This document shows positions 1 to 7,782 of a stretch of 10,942 nt of DNA, in pieces. Positions within the stretch are counted from its first letter, which is position 1. Every line of letters begins with the position of its first letter. Source of the DNA: Rhodocyclaceae bacterium UBA6160 (lineage in GTDB: Bacteria > Pseudomonadota > Gammaproteobacteria > Burkholderiales > Rhodocyclaceae); NCBI GenBank assembly GCA_002422995.1, contig DIUK01000123.1, positions 4,479-15,420 on the forward strand, read 5' to 3'. The translations under genes and the position numbers were made by a program. The notes under the pieces are model-generated. The model was not told where the DNA came from and did no database searches. It saw nothing but the letters and a program-made list of their open reading frames with translations.

Positions 1-482
1 GGTTTGGCCACCGAATCGGTACCAGCCAGCGCACCAAACTCTTCAATATCGCGTGCAACATCTTCTATGCGATCCGGCTGTGACACCACCACACGCAAGC
101 CCATGTTTTTTAACTTTTCAAGCACAGTCGGTGGATTACCGCTATACCAGGCAAGAACTAAATCCGGCTTTAACGCCACAATAGCCTCGACATCCGGTCG
201 CGTATAGCCACCCACTCGAGGAATTTTCTTTGCCTCTGGCGGGTAATCGCCATAATCGACATTACCCACCAGATGACCGCCCGCACCAGCGGCGAACAAC
301 AACTCAGTAATATGTGGCGCCAGACTGACAATGCGTTGCGCGGGCGGAAAGACGACTGAATGATCAGCTGCCTGAGAAGGCGCACTGTTAAACCACAGTC
401 CTAGCAACGCAACCCACACGCTTGCTTGACGCAGGCGGTGAAAGTGCAACTGAATCATGGGCAGCATTTCTATTAATGTCAT
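1..482 (-). CDS. btuF: BtuF-like cobalamin-binding periplasmic protein (partial, C-terminus beyond left edge)
   Basis: The visible part is the N-terminal ~160 residues of a periplasmic substrate-binding protein of the BtuF/FhuD-like class. BtuF captures vitamin B12 in the periplasm and delivers it to the BtuCD ABC importer. Seen directly: a signal peptide with a short basic region (HFHRLRQ), a hydrophobic stretch (VWVALLGLWF) and a likely SQA/AD cleavage site, then the family hallmark RIVSLAPHITELLFAAG, a YGDYPPEAKKIPRVGGY segment and KPDLVLAW. The open frame runs off base 1, so about half the protein is missing. Three in-frame ATGs are possible, at 482, 467 and 458. I chose 482 because it overlaps the stop of the upstream permease gene as ATGA, implying translational coupling; no strong ribosome-binding site separates the three. 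No btuC or btuD is visible. A related metal- or siderophore-binding protein is the main alternative, but the cobD-like gene at the other end favours cobalamin. Confidence 0.85.
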   Translation of the reverse strand, partial: MTLIEMLPMIQLHFHRLRQASVWVALLGLWFNSAPSQAADHSVVFPPAQRIVSLAPHITELLFAAGAGGHLVGNVDYGDYPPEAKKIPRVGGYTRPDVEAIVALKPDLVLAWYSGNPPTVLEKLKNMGLRVVVSQPDRIEDVARDIEEFGALAGTDSVAK

Positions 483-1420
483 TTGGCTGTTTGATTTTTC
501 CTGGCTTGCTGATTGTTTTTCCAATCACTATACGTTGCCAGCACTAATCCGCTCAGAATCAAACCAAAGCCGAAAGTGTTATCCAGGGTGATCGGCTCAT
601 GCAAGGCAATGGCCGCCGATACATAACCTACCAACGGCACGCACAAAGTGCCCAAACTTGTCGTAATGGCAGGCAACGCGCGCGTCACCGTCAGCATGGC
701 CCAAAAGCAAAACGCCGTGGCAATCGGCCCGTTGTAAAGCAACACCCAGCCCAGTGAGCTGCCCCATTGGATAGTGCTCAAGTCTTCAAACATGAAGACA
801 AAAGGCAACATGGCACAAGCAGCGATACCTAACTGCCAGGGCGCGAGCGACAATGGCGAACCCTGCCAGCGGTGACCACGCACCTGCACAATCAAAATCG
901 CCCACAACAAGGCTGCAAACAACAACAGCCCATTGCCCAGCACCGTGTGCGGGTCGTTCCAGTCAAAGCCGAAAGGATTGAACATGACAGCCACACCAGC
1001 CATGCCCAATACCAAGCCGACCATGCGCAACGTGGTGAGCTTTTCACCCAGCCACCAAGCGGCCAAAGGCACAACCCACAGCGGGGTGGTGTAAGCCAAA
1101 ATAGCTGACCGCCCGGCAGGAACGTATTGCAGCGCAACGTTAATCAAACCCATGAAAGCTGCCATTTGCAGCAAGCCAACACCTAGCACGATAGGCCAGT
1201 CCGCGCGATGGGGCACGCGCAGCTCACCCCGTAGCGCAGCCACACCGGCCAAAACCACAGCGCCCATCAGCATGCGAAACGCAGCGAAAGTAAGTGGTGG
1301 AACAAAATGCAAGCCATATTTCATCACCGGCCAATTCACACCCCAGAAAAAAATCACCATCGCCAGCAAAATCCATGCTGCGCGCTGACTAATCGCACCG
1401 GTATTCACTTGATTCCCCAT
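479..1420 (-). CDS. EamA/DMT-superfamily permease
   Basis: This is a 313-residue inner-membrane protein of the drug/metabolite transporter superfamily, with the usual length and about ten hydrophobic segments. It consists of two EamA repeats. The first begins around WILLAMVIFFWGVNWPVMKYG and includes the FRMLMGAVVL and YTTPLWVVPLAAWWLGEKL segments. The second, from about residue 150, ends with LGTLCVPLVGYVSAAIALHEP. Members export small metabolites or amino acids; the substrate cannot be read from the sequence. I start it at the ATG at 1420 because a good Shine-Dalgarno sequence (GAGGGGA) lies just upstream. A further in-frame ATG at 1435 would add five residues (MRGEV), but it would place that Shine-Dalgarno sequence inside the gene. 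The stop codon overlaps the start of the BtuF-like gene by 4 bp, so the two are probably cotranscribed. A role with cobalamin or its precursors is only a guess from this neighbour. Confidence 0.9.
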   Translation of the reverse strand: MGNQVNTGAISQRAAWILLAMVIFFWGVNWPVMKYGLHFVPPLTFAAFRMLMGAVVLAGVAALRGELRVPHRADWPIVLGVGLLQMAAFMGLINVALQYVPAGRSAILAYTTPLWVVPLAAWWLGEKLTTLRMVGLVLGMAGVAVMFNPFGFDWNDPHTVLGNGLLLFAALLWAILIVQVRGHRWQGSPLSLAPWQLGIAACAMLPFVFMFEDLSTIQWGSSLGWVLLYNGPIATAFCFWAMLTVTRALPAITTSLGTLCVPLVGYVSAAIALHEPITLDNTFGFGLILSGLVLATYSDWKNNQQARKNQTAK

Positions 1421-1424
1421 TACT

Positions 1425-1430
1425 TCCCCT
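1425..1430 (-). promoter_or_regulatory. Ribosome-binding site deciding the EamA permease start
   Basis: On the minus strand the sequence AGGGGA stands immediately upstream of ATG at 1420, with GAGG placed about 7 nt from the start codon. This is the best match to the 16S rRNA tail near this gene and supports the 1420 start over the one at 1435. Confidence 0.65.
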
Positions 1431-1437
1431 CGCATGG

Positions 1438-1459
1438 TTAACGCAAAATTAACGCAAAA
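1438..1459. repeat. Perfect 11-bp tandem duplication in the permease 5' leader
   Basis: TTAACGCAAAA occurs twice head to tail, at 1438-1448 and 1449-1459, with no mismatch. It lies 18-39 bp upstream of the permease start at 1420, downstream of the putative minus-strand promoter. The 11-bp period is close to one helical turn, so the two copies would present the same face to a DNA-binding protein. It could equally be a neutral slippage duplication. Confidence 0.8.
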
Positions 1460-1479
1460 CAGTATTTTTCTAGCGCCTT

Positions 1480-1507
1480 ATTCTACAGGCCGAAAATGGG
1501 TAGCCAA
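1480..1507 (-). promoter_or_regulatory. Possible sigma-70 promoter for the permease-btuF pair
   Basis: Reading the minus strand, TTGGCT (1507-1502) is followed after 16 nt by TAGAAT (1485-1480). These are fair matches to the -35 and -10 consensus hexamers. Transcription would start near 1473, leaving a leader of about 50 nt that contains the 11-bp duplication. I found no equally good promoter for the divergent plus-strand genes in the same gap. This is a consensus match by eye only. Confidence 0.3.
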
Positions 1508-1592
1508 AAATGCGCTCATCAATACACGCATGACTTATCTATCGCTTATCATCACCGTCTCACCAGCGCCGACTTTTTAACGTATATCGTCC

Positions 1593-2603
1593 ATGACTCG
1601 TCCTTTAAAACTCTCCATCCTCGATCAAACTCCCGTCATCTCCGGCCAGCGTGTCGCAGAAGCCGTGGCCGCCACTGTTGATTTTGCCCAGGCCGCCGAC
1701 GCTTTGGGCTTTTACCGTTACTGGTGTGCCGAACACCACGGCGCGCGCAGCGTGGCCAACCCTTGCCCTGAAGTGATGATTGCCCGCCTGGCCAGCGCCA
1801 CGAAACGCATGCGCATTGGCTCGGGCGGCATCATGCTGCCGTATTACTCATCGTGGAAAGTCGCCGAGCAGTTTTTAATGCTCGAAGCCCTGTTTCCTGG
1901 CCGCATTGATTTAGGCGTTGGCCGCGCGCCGGGGTCCGATCAACGCACGGCCCGCGCTGTTTCGCCCAGCGGCTTGCGCAGCGATTTATTCCCCCAGCAA
2001 GTGCAAGAGCTGATCTGGCTATTCACCAACACCGTACCCGAAGGCCACGCTTACCACGGGCTGGTGCTACAGCCGGAAATCGAGACACAACCGGAACTCT
2101 GGATGCTGGGCTCATCCGACTTTGGTGCATCGCTGGCCGCGCATTTAGGTATTCCATTCTGCTTTGCGCAATTCATCAATGCGCAGCATGGCGATGCGAT
2201 TATGCAAATGTATCGTGACCACTTCCAGCCGGGGTTTGAAGCCAAACCACGCAGTGCCGTAGCAGTTTTTGCGATCGTCACCGAAACGGCAGCCGAAGCA
2301 GCGGACATTACCGCCGCCGTGGATTTACGCCGTCTTTTCATGGCGTATGGGCAAAACCTGCCTGTGCCAACGATTGAAGAAGCCCAATCGCTAGAATATT
2401 CCGAACGTGATCGCCAAGTCATGCTGAACGAGCGGCCACGCAGCATCATCGGTACGCCAGAACAAGTTGCAGAACGGATGCGTGCCCTGCAGGATAAATT
2501 TCAAACCGATGAAATACTCGTGTTAACTGTTGCACCCAGCCTTAAAGCCCGTTTTCGCACCATCGAGCTTTTAGCCCAAACCTTTGCTCTGGAATCTGCC
2601 TAA
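1593..2603 (+). CDS. Luciferase-like (LLM class) FMN-dependent oxidoreductase
   Basis: The 336-residue product belongs to the bacterial luciferase-like flavin monooxygenases, in the subgroup that includes E. coli YhbW (MsnO8-type), and has the expected length. These enzymes adopt a TIM-barrel fold and use reduced FMN with O2; the substrate here is unknown. Seen directly: LSILDQTPV at residues 7-15, LGFYRYWCAEHHG at 38-50, IGSGGIMLPYYS at 75-86, AEQFLMLEALFPGRIDLGVGR at 91-111 followed by APGSDQRTAR, LWMLGSSDFGASLAAHLG at 169-186, and a C-terminal IIGTPEQVAERM near 285-296. The EHH and GRIDLG..RAPG.D blocks are strong family signatures. There is no clear Shine-Dalgarno sequence before the ATG. 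The gene leads the plus-strand run and sits 5 bp ahead of the DUF748 gene, so the two are probably cotranscribed. The exact substrate and any link to the downstream aromatic acid transporter are unproven. Confidence 0.9.
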   Translation: MTRPLKLSILDQTPVISGQRVAEAVAATVDFAQAADALGFYRYWCAEHHGARSVANPCPEVMIARLASATKRMRIGSGGIMLPYYSSWKVAEQFLMLEALFPGRIDLGVGRAPGSDQRTARAVSPSGLRSDLFPQQVQELIWLFTNTVPEGHAYHGLVLQPEIETQPELWMLGSSDFGASLAAHLGIPFCFAQFINAQHGDAIMQMYRDHFQPGFEAKPRSAVAVFAIVTETAAEAADITAAVDLRRLFMAYGQNLPVPTIEEAQSLEYSERDRQVMLNERPRSIIGTPEQVAERMRALQDKFQTDEILVLTVAPSLKARFRTIELLAQTFALESA

Positions 2604-2608
2604 TTCGC

Positions 2609-5600
2609 ATGACAACCGCTCCTGAATCAACCGCCACCCCCACGCAAAATACTGCCGAAAAAAAGACATCCCGCTGGCCAAAACGACTGGCAATCGGCGT
2701 TGCTGCACTGGTTTTTATAACGGCTTTATTTGGCATCCTGGGCTACTTCTGGCTGCCCGGTTTTGCCAAAAGCAAACTAGAAAATTTATTGACTGAACAA
2801 CTGCACCGTCCGGTCACCATCGGCGCGATCCACGTTGCGCCCTATACACTGGAGGCCACAGTTGAAAACATCAAAGTGGGCGACGTGCTGCGTGTTAAAT
2901 CGCTCTATGTGGATGTTTCCGCCCAAACCTTAACCCATCGCTTGCCCGTGATCTCTGCTGTGCGTTTAGTTTCGCCTGAATTAACCCTCACGCGAGTGGC
3001 CAGCGACCGGCTGGACGTATCCGATTTATTGGACAAATGGCCGAACAAGCCGGACGATGGCAAACCCACGCCTGGGTTTTCAGTCAGCAACATTCGCCTG
3101 GAAGGCGGGCGCATTGTCTGGCATGACAAGTTGGCGCAACGCACAGATACCTTGAGCGAGATCACCATTGGCTTGCCAGTTATTGCCAATGTACCCGCTG
3201 AAGTGAAGACCTTCATTCACCCGCTTTTCGCGGCAAAACTCAATGGCTCGCCACTCAAACTCGGCGGCAAAGCGCGGCCTTTTAATGCCAGCCAAGACGC
3301 CAACCTGCAGCTTGACCTGGATAATTTTGATTTAACTGCTACGCTGCCCTATCTGCGTCCTTACCTGCAGCTGCCAATCACCATTGATCATCTGCTGATC
3401 TCCACGCAGCTCGACATTCAATTCGCCAAAGCGGGTGGAAAAGTCGGCGCTGGCGGGACGGCGAAAAACCAGACCGCATTAAATATTACTGGCGATGTGA
3501 CATTCAAGGAACTCAAATCGTCATTATTGAATAAGCATGTGCTGGCCGACATGGACGCCCTGCAATTGCGCAAAATATCGGTAGATGTTTTAAATCAGCA
3601 AGTCCGCATTGGCGAGATTATCCTCAACCACCCCACGCTTGCGCTACTGCGCGAAGGCGAGGATAGTTTTGTCTTTCCAAAGACGCAATCCGAGCCCTCG
3701 CCAGTGGAGAAAGTCGCCAATAAAACCCCAGCGACATCAACCCAAGCAGCCAAGCCCTGGCAGTGGTTAGTCCAGCAGATAACGCTCAATGAAGGGCAAG
3801 TAAATTATCGCGACACAAGCGTTGCCAAATCCTTGCCTATCACCATCAGTCCGCTAACACTCTCCGCCGGCCCGGTCAGCAGTGACACAGCGCAAGCAAT
3901 TGCCGTGCAACTCAATGGAGAGCTCAATCAAAAAGGTCACGTGAATATCGCCGGTGAAGTCACTCAAACCGGTCAGGCCGATTTATCGATTGATGTCAGC
4001 CATCTGGATTTAGTCGCGTTGCAAGGCTGGGTATCTGACCAGCTGCCTGTACTGCTCACGCAGGGCGATTTGGACTTCAAGGGTCAATTTGAATGGCGCG
4101 ATAACGCAGGAAAAACCAAAGGCAATCTAGCGCTTAACCAAATCAACCTGCTGGATAAAACCAGCTCGGAAGACCTCTTGCGCTGGCAGTCGCTCAATTT
4201 TTCTAGTCTTGAAGTTGCTATTCCATCAGGCACTCAGCCTGCTCAACCACTTGCCGCTAATCTCGGCAATATCGATTTGAAAAACTTTTTTGCCAAAGTT
4301 CTGCTCACCAAAGAAGGCAAACTCAATCTGAACCAGCTCGCTGCCGCTAATGACAGCACGCCGCAACCACCCACCGCCCCCGCTGACGCAGTAAAACAAA
4401 ACCCTGACAAAGAAAGCACAGCACAAGTGGCAAAGCCAGCCCCGCCGCTGACACCTGCATCTGCCAGCACAACAGCGGCAAAACCTGCACCTAACGTGCG
4501 CATCGGTCGAATCACATTTACCAGTGGCACGGTGGACTTTACCGATCACTTCATTCAGCCCAATTACGCAACACAGATCACGCAATTAAACGGCCATGTC
4601 GATCCTATCAAAGCCGGCACACTAAGCGCTGTTTCACTCCGTGGCAAAGTGGAGCGCACAGCGCCGCTGGATATTACCGGACAGATTGATCCACTCTCGA
4701 ACCCCATTGGCCTAACGCTTCACGCCACCGCGCGCAGCATAGAACTTGCCCCTTTATCCAGTTATTCCGGCCGCTACGTCGGCTACAAAATCGACAAAGG
4801 CAAACTATCGGTTGAAGTTGATTACAAAATCAATCAAGGCCAGCTAGAAGCCAAAAATCATATTTTTCTTGACCAGCTCACCTTTGGCGACAAAGTGGAA
4901 AGCCCTGACGCCTTATCCATTCCGGTAAACCTTGCAGTCGCACTACTGCGCAACTCGCGTGGGGAGATCGACATCAATCTGCCTATTTCCGGTTCATTGA
5001 ACGACCCAGAATTCAGTATCGGCGGGGTGATCTGGCAAGTGCTCGGCAACTTGCTGGTCAAGGCGGTTACCTCCCCTTTTGCACTGATTGGCTCACTCTT
5101 TGGCAGCGGGGAAGACTTATCCGAAATCAGCTTTCCTGCCGGGCAATCCATCATAACGCCTGAGATGACCGCACGCCTTGAAACACTCGCCAAAGCCCTG
5201 GCTGATCGCCCTGCCCTGAAACTGGAAATCACAGGGGTAGTCAATGAGGCAGCAGACAAAACCGGCTTTAGCCAAACGGCTTTGGACAAAAAAATGCGCA
5301 GCTTAAAGCAGGCAGAACTAGCCGGTAAAGGGCAAGCGGCAGGCACCGTCAATGATGTTTCGCTCTCGCCGGAAGAAGCAACACGCTATCTTGAAAAAGT
5401 TTATAAAAAGGAAGACATCAAAGACAAGCCGCGCAATCTCGTTGGCTTGAACAAAAGCTTGCCTGAAGCGGAAATGAAAACCCGCCTGCTAGCTCACTTG
5501 ATGCCCACTGAAAGCGATCTGCTGGCCTTGGCTGATGCGCGCGCGCAGCAAGTGCACAGCTGGCTTGTTGACCAAGGCAAAGTTGCGCCTGAGCGAATTT

Positions 5601-5827
5601 TCTTGCGCTCGGCGAAAACCGAGACAGCAAAAACCATGGCTGTTGCACCCTCTGTGGCAGAGTCTGTCGATATGCCGGAAAACGCCAAGACTGAAAAACC
5701 AAGTTCCAGTTCAAATTCAGCTGTGCCTGCAATGCCTTCAGAGGCGAAAAGTTCGCCCAACCCCGGCACCACAGCTCAAACAAAACCAGCACCTCAAGGC
5801 GGCAAAGTGCTTTTTTCCTTGAAATAA
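2609..5827 (+). CDS. Large AsmA-like DUF748 domain protein
   Basis: A 1072-residue envelope protein of the DUF748 family, related to the AsmA-like proteins thought to help maintain the cell envelope or move lipids between the membranes. It has a basic N-terminus (KKTSRWPKR) and one hydrophobic anchor at about residues 27-48, with the bulk presumably periplasmic. AsmA-like beta-rich repeats follow (IRLEGGRIVWHDK near 162-174, then ITLNEGQVNYRDT near 391-403). The DUF748 signature is at 632-810: IGRITFTSGTVDFTDHFI, then SGRYVGYKIDKGKLSVEVDY, FLDQLTFGDKVESPDA and GEIDINLPISGSLNDPEFSIGG. From about 839 an OmpA-like module begins (ISFPAGQSIITPEM..RLETLAKALADRPALKLEITG) and closes with ADARAQQVHSWLVDQGKVAPERIFL at 976-999. 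Pro/Ala/Thr-rich linkers lie at about 582-628 and 1008-1064. The start is 5 bp after the oxidoreductase stop, without a clear ribosome-binding site, suggesting coupled translation. The precise function is unknown. Confidence 0.9.
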   Translation: MTTAPESTATPTQNTAEKKTSRWPKRLAIGVAALVFITALFGILGYFWLPGFAKSKLENLLTEQLHRPVTIGAIHVAPYTLEATVENIKVGDVLRVKSLYVDVSAQTLTHRLPVISAVRLVSPELTLTRVASDRLDVSDLLDKWPNKPDDGKPTPGFSVSNIRLEGGRIVWHDKLAQRTDTLSEITIGLPVIANVPAEVKTFIHPLFAAKLNGSPLKLGGKARPFNASQDANLQLDLDNFDLTATLPYLRPYLQLPITIDHLLISTQLDIQFAKAGGKVGAGGTAKNQTALNITGDVTFKELKSSLLNKHVLADMDALQLRKISVDVLNQQVRIGEIILNHPTLALLREGEDSFVFPKTQSEPSPVEKVANKTPATSTQAAKPWQWLVQQITLNEGQVNYRDTSVAKSLPITISPLTLSAGPVSSDTAQAIAVQLNGELNQKGHVNIAGEVTQTGQADLSIDVSHLDLVALQGWVSDQLPVLLTQGDLDFKGQFEWRDNAGKTKGNLALNQINLLDKTSSEDLLRWQSLNFSSLEVAIPSGTQPAQPLAANLGNIDLKNFFAKVLLTKEGKLNLNQLAAANDSTPQPPTAPADAVKQNPDKESTAQVAKPAPPLTPASASTTAAKPAPNVRIGRITFTSGTVDFTDHFIQPNYATQITQLNGHVDPIKAGTLSAVSLRGKVERTAPLDITGQIDPLSNPIGLTLHATARSIELAPLSSYSGRYVGYKIDKGKLSVEVDYKINQGQLEAKNHIFLDQLTFGDKVESPDALSIPVNLAVALLRNSRGEIDINLPISGSLNDPEFSIGGVIWQVLGNLLVKAVTSPFALIGSLFGSGEDLSEISFPAGQSIITPEMTARLETLAKALADRPALKLEITGVVNEAADKTGFSQTALDKKMRSLKQAELAGKGQAAGTVNDVSLSPEEATRYLEKVYKKEDIKDKPRNLVGLNKSLPEAEMKTRLLAHLMPTESDLLALADARAQQVHSWLVDQGKVAPERIFLRSAKTETAKTMAVAPSVAESVDMPENAKTEKPSSSSNSAVPAMPSEAKSSPNPGTTAQTKPAPQGGKVLFSLK

Positions 5828-5869
5828 ATCGCCTATCCGTCACGAAACCCTTCGTTTCCATACAACACT

Positions 5870-7225
5870 ATGCCAAATACATCTCAGCTGTCTGCACCCA
5901 ATGCTCGTGCTTTGATTGACTCAGCATCACTCAGCCGATTTCAATGGCAGACATTTTTTCTGTGTTTCTGTGTTACGTTATTCGATGGTTTTGATACCCA
6001 AGCCATTGCCTTTACCGGCCCGGCAATTGCCAGTGCATTTCACCTCAACCCAAGCGAGCTAACACCGCTCATTGTGGCGGGCACTGTAGGCATGGCACTA
6101 GGTGCGATCAGTGTGGGTTCGTTGGGCGACCGTATTGGCAGACGTCCCACCATCCTGCTAGCCGTACTGATTTTTGGCATATTTTCCCTGGCAACGGGAT
6201 TTGCCTCCTCACCCAATGAAATTCTGCTCGCGCGCTTTTTGACGGGCTTAGGCATGGGTGGCGCAGTACCCGTAGTACTCTCGTTAGTCAGTGAGCTCTC
6301 GCCTGCGCGCCATCGTGGCTTGATTATCACAGGCGCACTTTTGGGATTGCCCATGGGCGCAATTGGTGGTGGTATTTTAGCTTCGCGTTTGCTACCGCAA
6401 ATCGGCTGGCAAGGCGTATTTATCCTCGGCGGTGTCATGCCGCTGGTATTTTTACTGGTGCTTTTAGCGAAGCTGCCTGAGTCACCTTTTTTTCTGGCGG
6501 TTAAAAATGTATCGCGATATCGTGAACAGATATTTCTTTTGTTAAGCCGCATCCTGCCTAAAACCGACAGTGCAATACTGCAAACCAGCGCACAAATAGT
6601 TCCCGAAAAAACAGCCCAGCCCTCTTTCAGCGCTTTATTGCAACCTCAGTTCCTGCGCAACACGCTGGCTGTTTGGCTCACGTATTTTTGCAACTGGGCG
6701 GCCTGGTTCATGCTGCTGTTATGGCTGCCTACGGTGCTTAAATCTGCTGGCCTCCCCGCTGAACAAGCGGCGCTAGGCACAGTAATCATCAACAGCCCGG
6801 CGATTCTGTTTTGCATGGTAATGGCCTATTACCTGCCCAAAAAACCCGTGCGTGTTTTGCTCACCGCGACATTAGCTTTCGGTATTGCCGTCACCCTGGC
6901 ATTGAGCATGGCGGGAAGCCAGTGGGCGCTGGTTTTTTTCCTGATTGGTGCGGCGGGTGTGGGGATTGGCCTGCCGCAAATCGCCCTGAATTATGTCGTA
7001 CTCGAAGCCTATCCAACCGAGCTGCGCGCCACTGGTGCTGGCTGGGCTATCGGCATGGGGCGTACCGGCTCGATTGTCGGCGCAAGCGCGGGCGGCTGGC
7101 TGCTTAAAACTTTTGGCGTTGCCGGTTTTTATTCAGCACTGAGTGTGCCGCTGTTGTTGGCTATTGCCGGTGTGCTGATAATACGTACCCCGCAAGCATC
7201 CCTTAAAGAAGGCGCTAGATCATGA
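5870..7225 (+). CDS. MFS transporter, aromatic acid:H+ symporter (AAHS) family
   Basis: The 451-residue protein is a 12-helix major facilitator of the AAHS family, whose members (PcaK, BenK, MhpT) import benzoate-type and other aromatic acids with protons across the inner membrane. Visible hallmarks are DGFD at residues 39-42 in helix 1, GDRIGRRP at 86-93 in the loop between helices 2 and 3, RFLTGLGMGGAVP at 122-134 with SELSPARHRG at 141-150, and the C-terminal-half signature ELRATGAGWAIGMGRTGSIVG at 384-404. The central cytoplasmic loop is at about 210-260. The Asp residues of DGFD are important for transport in PcaK (family knowledge). The gene begins 42 bp after the DUF748 gene and overlaps the OsmC gene by 4 bp. 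No aromatic-degradation enzyme is visible here, so the substrate is open; a related sugar or carboxylate carrier is less likely given the motifs. Confidence 0.88.
   Translation: MPNTSQLSAPNARALIDSASLSRFQWQTFFLCFCVTLFDGFDTQAIAFTGPAIASAFHLNPSELTPLIVAGTVGMALGAISVGSLGDRIGRRPTILLAVLIFGIFSLATGFASSPNEILLARFLTGLGMGGAVPVVLSLVSELSPARHRGLIITGALLGLPMGAIGGGILASRLLPQIGWQGVFILGGVMPLVFLLVLLAKLPESPFFLAVKNVSRYREQIFLLLSRILPKTDSAILQTSAQIVPEKTAQPSFSALLQPQFLRNTLAVWLTYFCNWAAWFMLLLWLPTVLKSAGLPAEQAALGTVIINSPAILFCMVMAYYLPKKPVRVLLTATLAFGIAVTLALSMAGSQWALVFFLIGAAGVGIGLPQIALNYVVLEAYPTELRATGAGWAIGMGRTGSIVGASAGGWLLKTFGVAGFYSALSVPLLLAIAGVLIIRTPQASLKEGARS
7206..7212 (+). promoter_or_regulatory. Ribosome-binding site of the OsmC-family gene, inside the MFS gene
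   Basis: AAGAAGG lies 9 nt before the ATG at 7222, within the last codons of the transporter gene. It is one of the few good Shine-Dalgarno matches in the plus-strand run and supports the overlapping start. Confidence 0.6.
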
Positions 7226-7674
7226 GTGATACTCAACAGTTTTCTTTCACATTGGAACAACAGGATGATTTTGCCTTCCTGATTCGCTTCGACCAGAGTA
7301 TTCCGCCGTTATTGACCGACGAGCCTGAACCGCTGGGCAAGAATTCAGGCCCCAACCCGTCACGCTTGCTGGCTGCAGGCGTGGCGAACTGCCTCTCGGC
7401 CAGCCTGTTATTTGCCTTGCGCAAATTCAAGAACAATCCTGGCCCGCTGACAGCCAACGTAACAACCTGGATGACGCGCAACGAAGACAATCGCTTAAGG
7501 GTCGGCGGCGTGGATGTGGTTATCCAGATTGACTCCCCCGCCGATTGTCTCGACCAACTCGACCGAGCCATCGCCACATTTGAGGATTTCTGCGTGGTCA
7601 CGCAAAGCGTGCGTACAGGCTTTCCGGTAAACGTTACCGTCCGCGACCGGGATGGCAAGATACTCAAAAGTTGA
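7222..7674 (+). CDS. OsmC family protein
   Basis: A 150-residue cytoplasmic protein of the OsmC/Ohr superfamily, the usual length. Many members are thiol peroxidases that reduce organic or inorganic hydroperoxides with a pair of conserved cysteines. Seen here: GPNPSRLLAAGVANCLSASL at residues 43-62, where Cys57 occupies the usual active-site helix position, and EDFCVVTQSVRTGFPVNVTV at 121-140, where Cys124 is the second conserved cysteine. A third cysteine, Cys109, is probably incidental. The start overlaps the MFS stop (ATGA), so the two are likely translated from one message. The sequence is closer to the general OsmC-like branch than to Ohr, so peroxidase activity is an inference. Why a peroxide-defence protein is coupled to an aromatic acid carrier is not evident. 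Confidence 0.88.
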   Translation: MSDTQQFSFTLEQQDDFAFLIRFDQSIPPLLTDEPEPLGKNSGPNPSRLLAAGVANCLSASLLFALRKFKNNPGPLTANVTTWMTRNEDNRLRVGGVDVVIQIDSPADCLDQLDRAIATFEDFCVVTQSVRTGFPVNVTVRDRDGKILKS

Positions 7675-7782
7675 TAACACCTAGCAAATCACAACGGCCG
7701 CTGACCATAAAACCCAATGCGATATTTCATCTTCGCCCTTGTGTCAAAGTACCCTTGATGCTGAACTTATCCAGTAACGCAT

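Noticed and set aside
1534..1550. CTTATC repeated with an 11-bp offset upstream of the monooxygenase gene.
   Set aside because: Each copy is only 6 bp and the surrounding bases differ. This is easily due to chance.
5844..5858. Inverted repeat GAAAC-ccttc-GTTTC between the DUF748 and MFS genes, considered as a terminator.
   Set aside because: The stem is only 5 bp, AT-rich, and not followed by a T-run, so it would not be an effective intrinsic terminator.
4858..5861. Minus-strand open frames of 147 and 164 codons opposite the DUF748 gene.
   Set aside because: The plus strand carries clear DUF748 and OmpA-like motifs throughout, and the antisense products show no recognisable domain.
6040..6552. 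A 170-codon minus-strand open frame inside the MFS gene.
   Set aside because: It is antisense to a well-supported transporter and its residues (Arg/Pro/Ser-rich) match no family I know. Long antisense frames are expected in such DNA.
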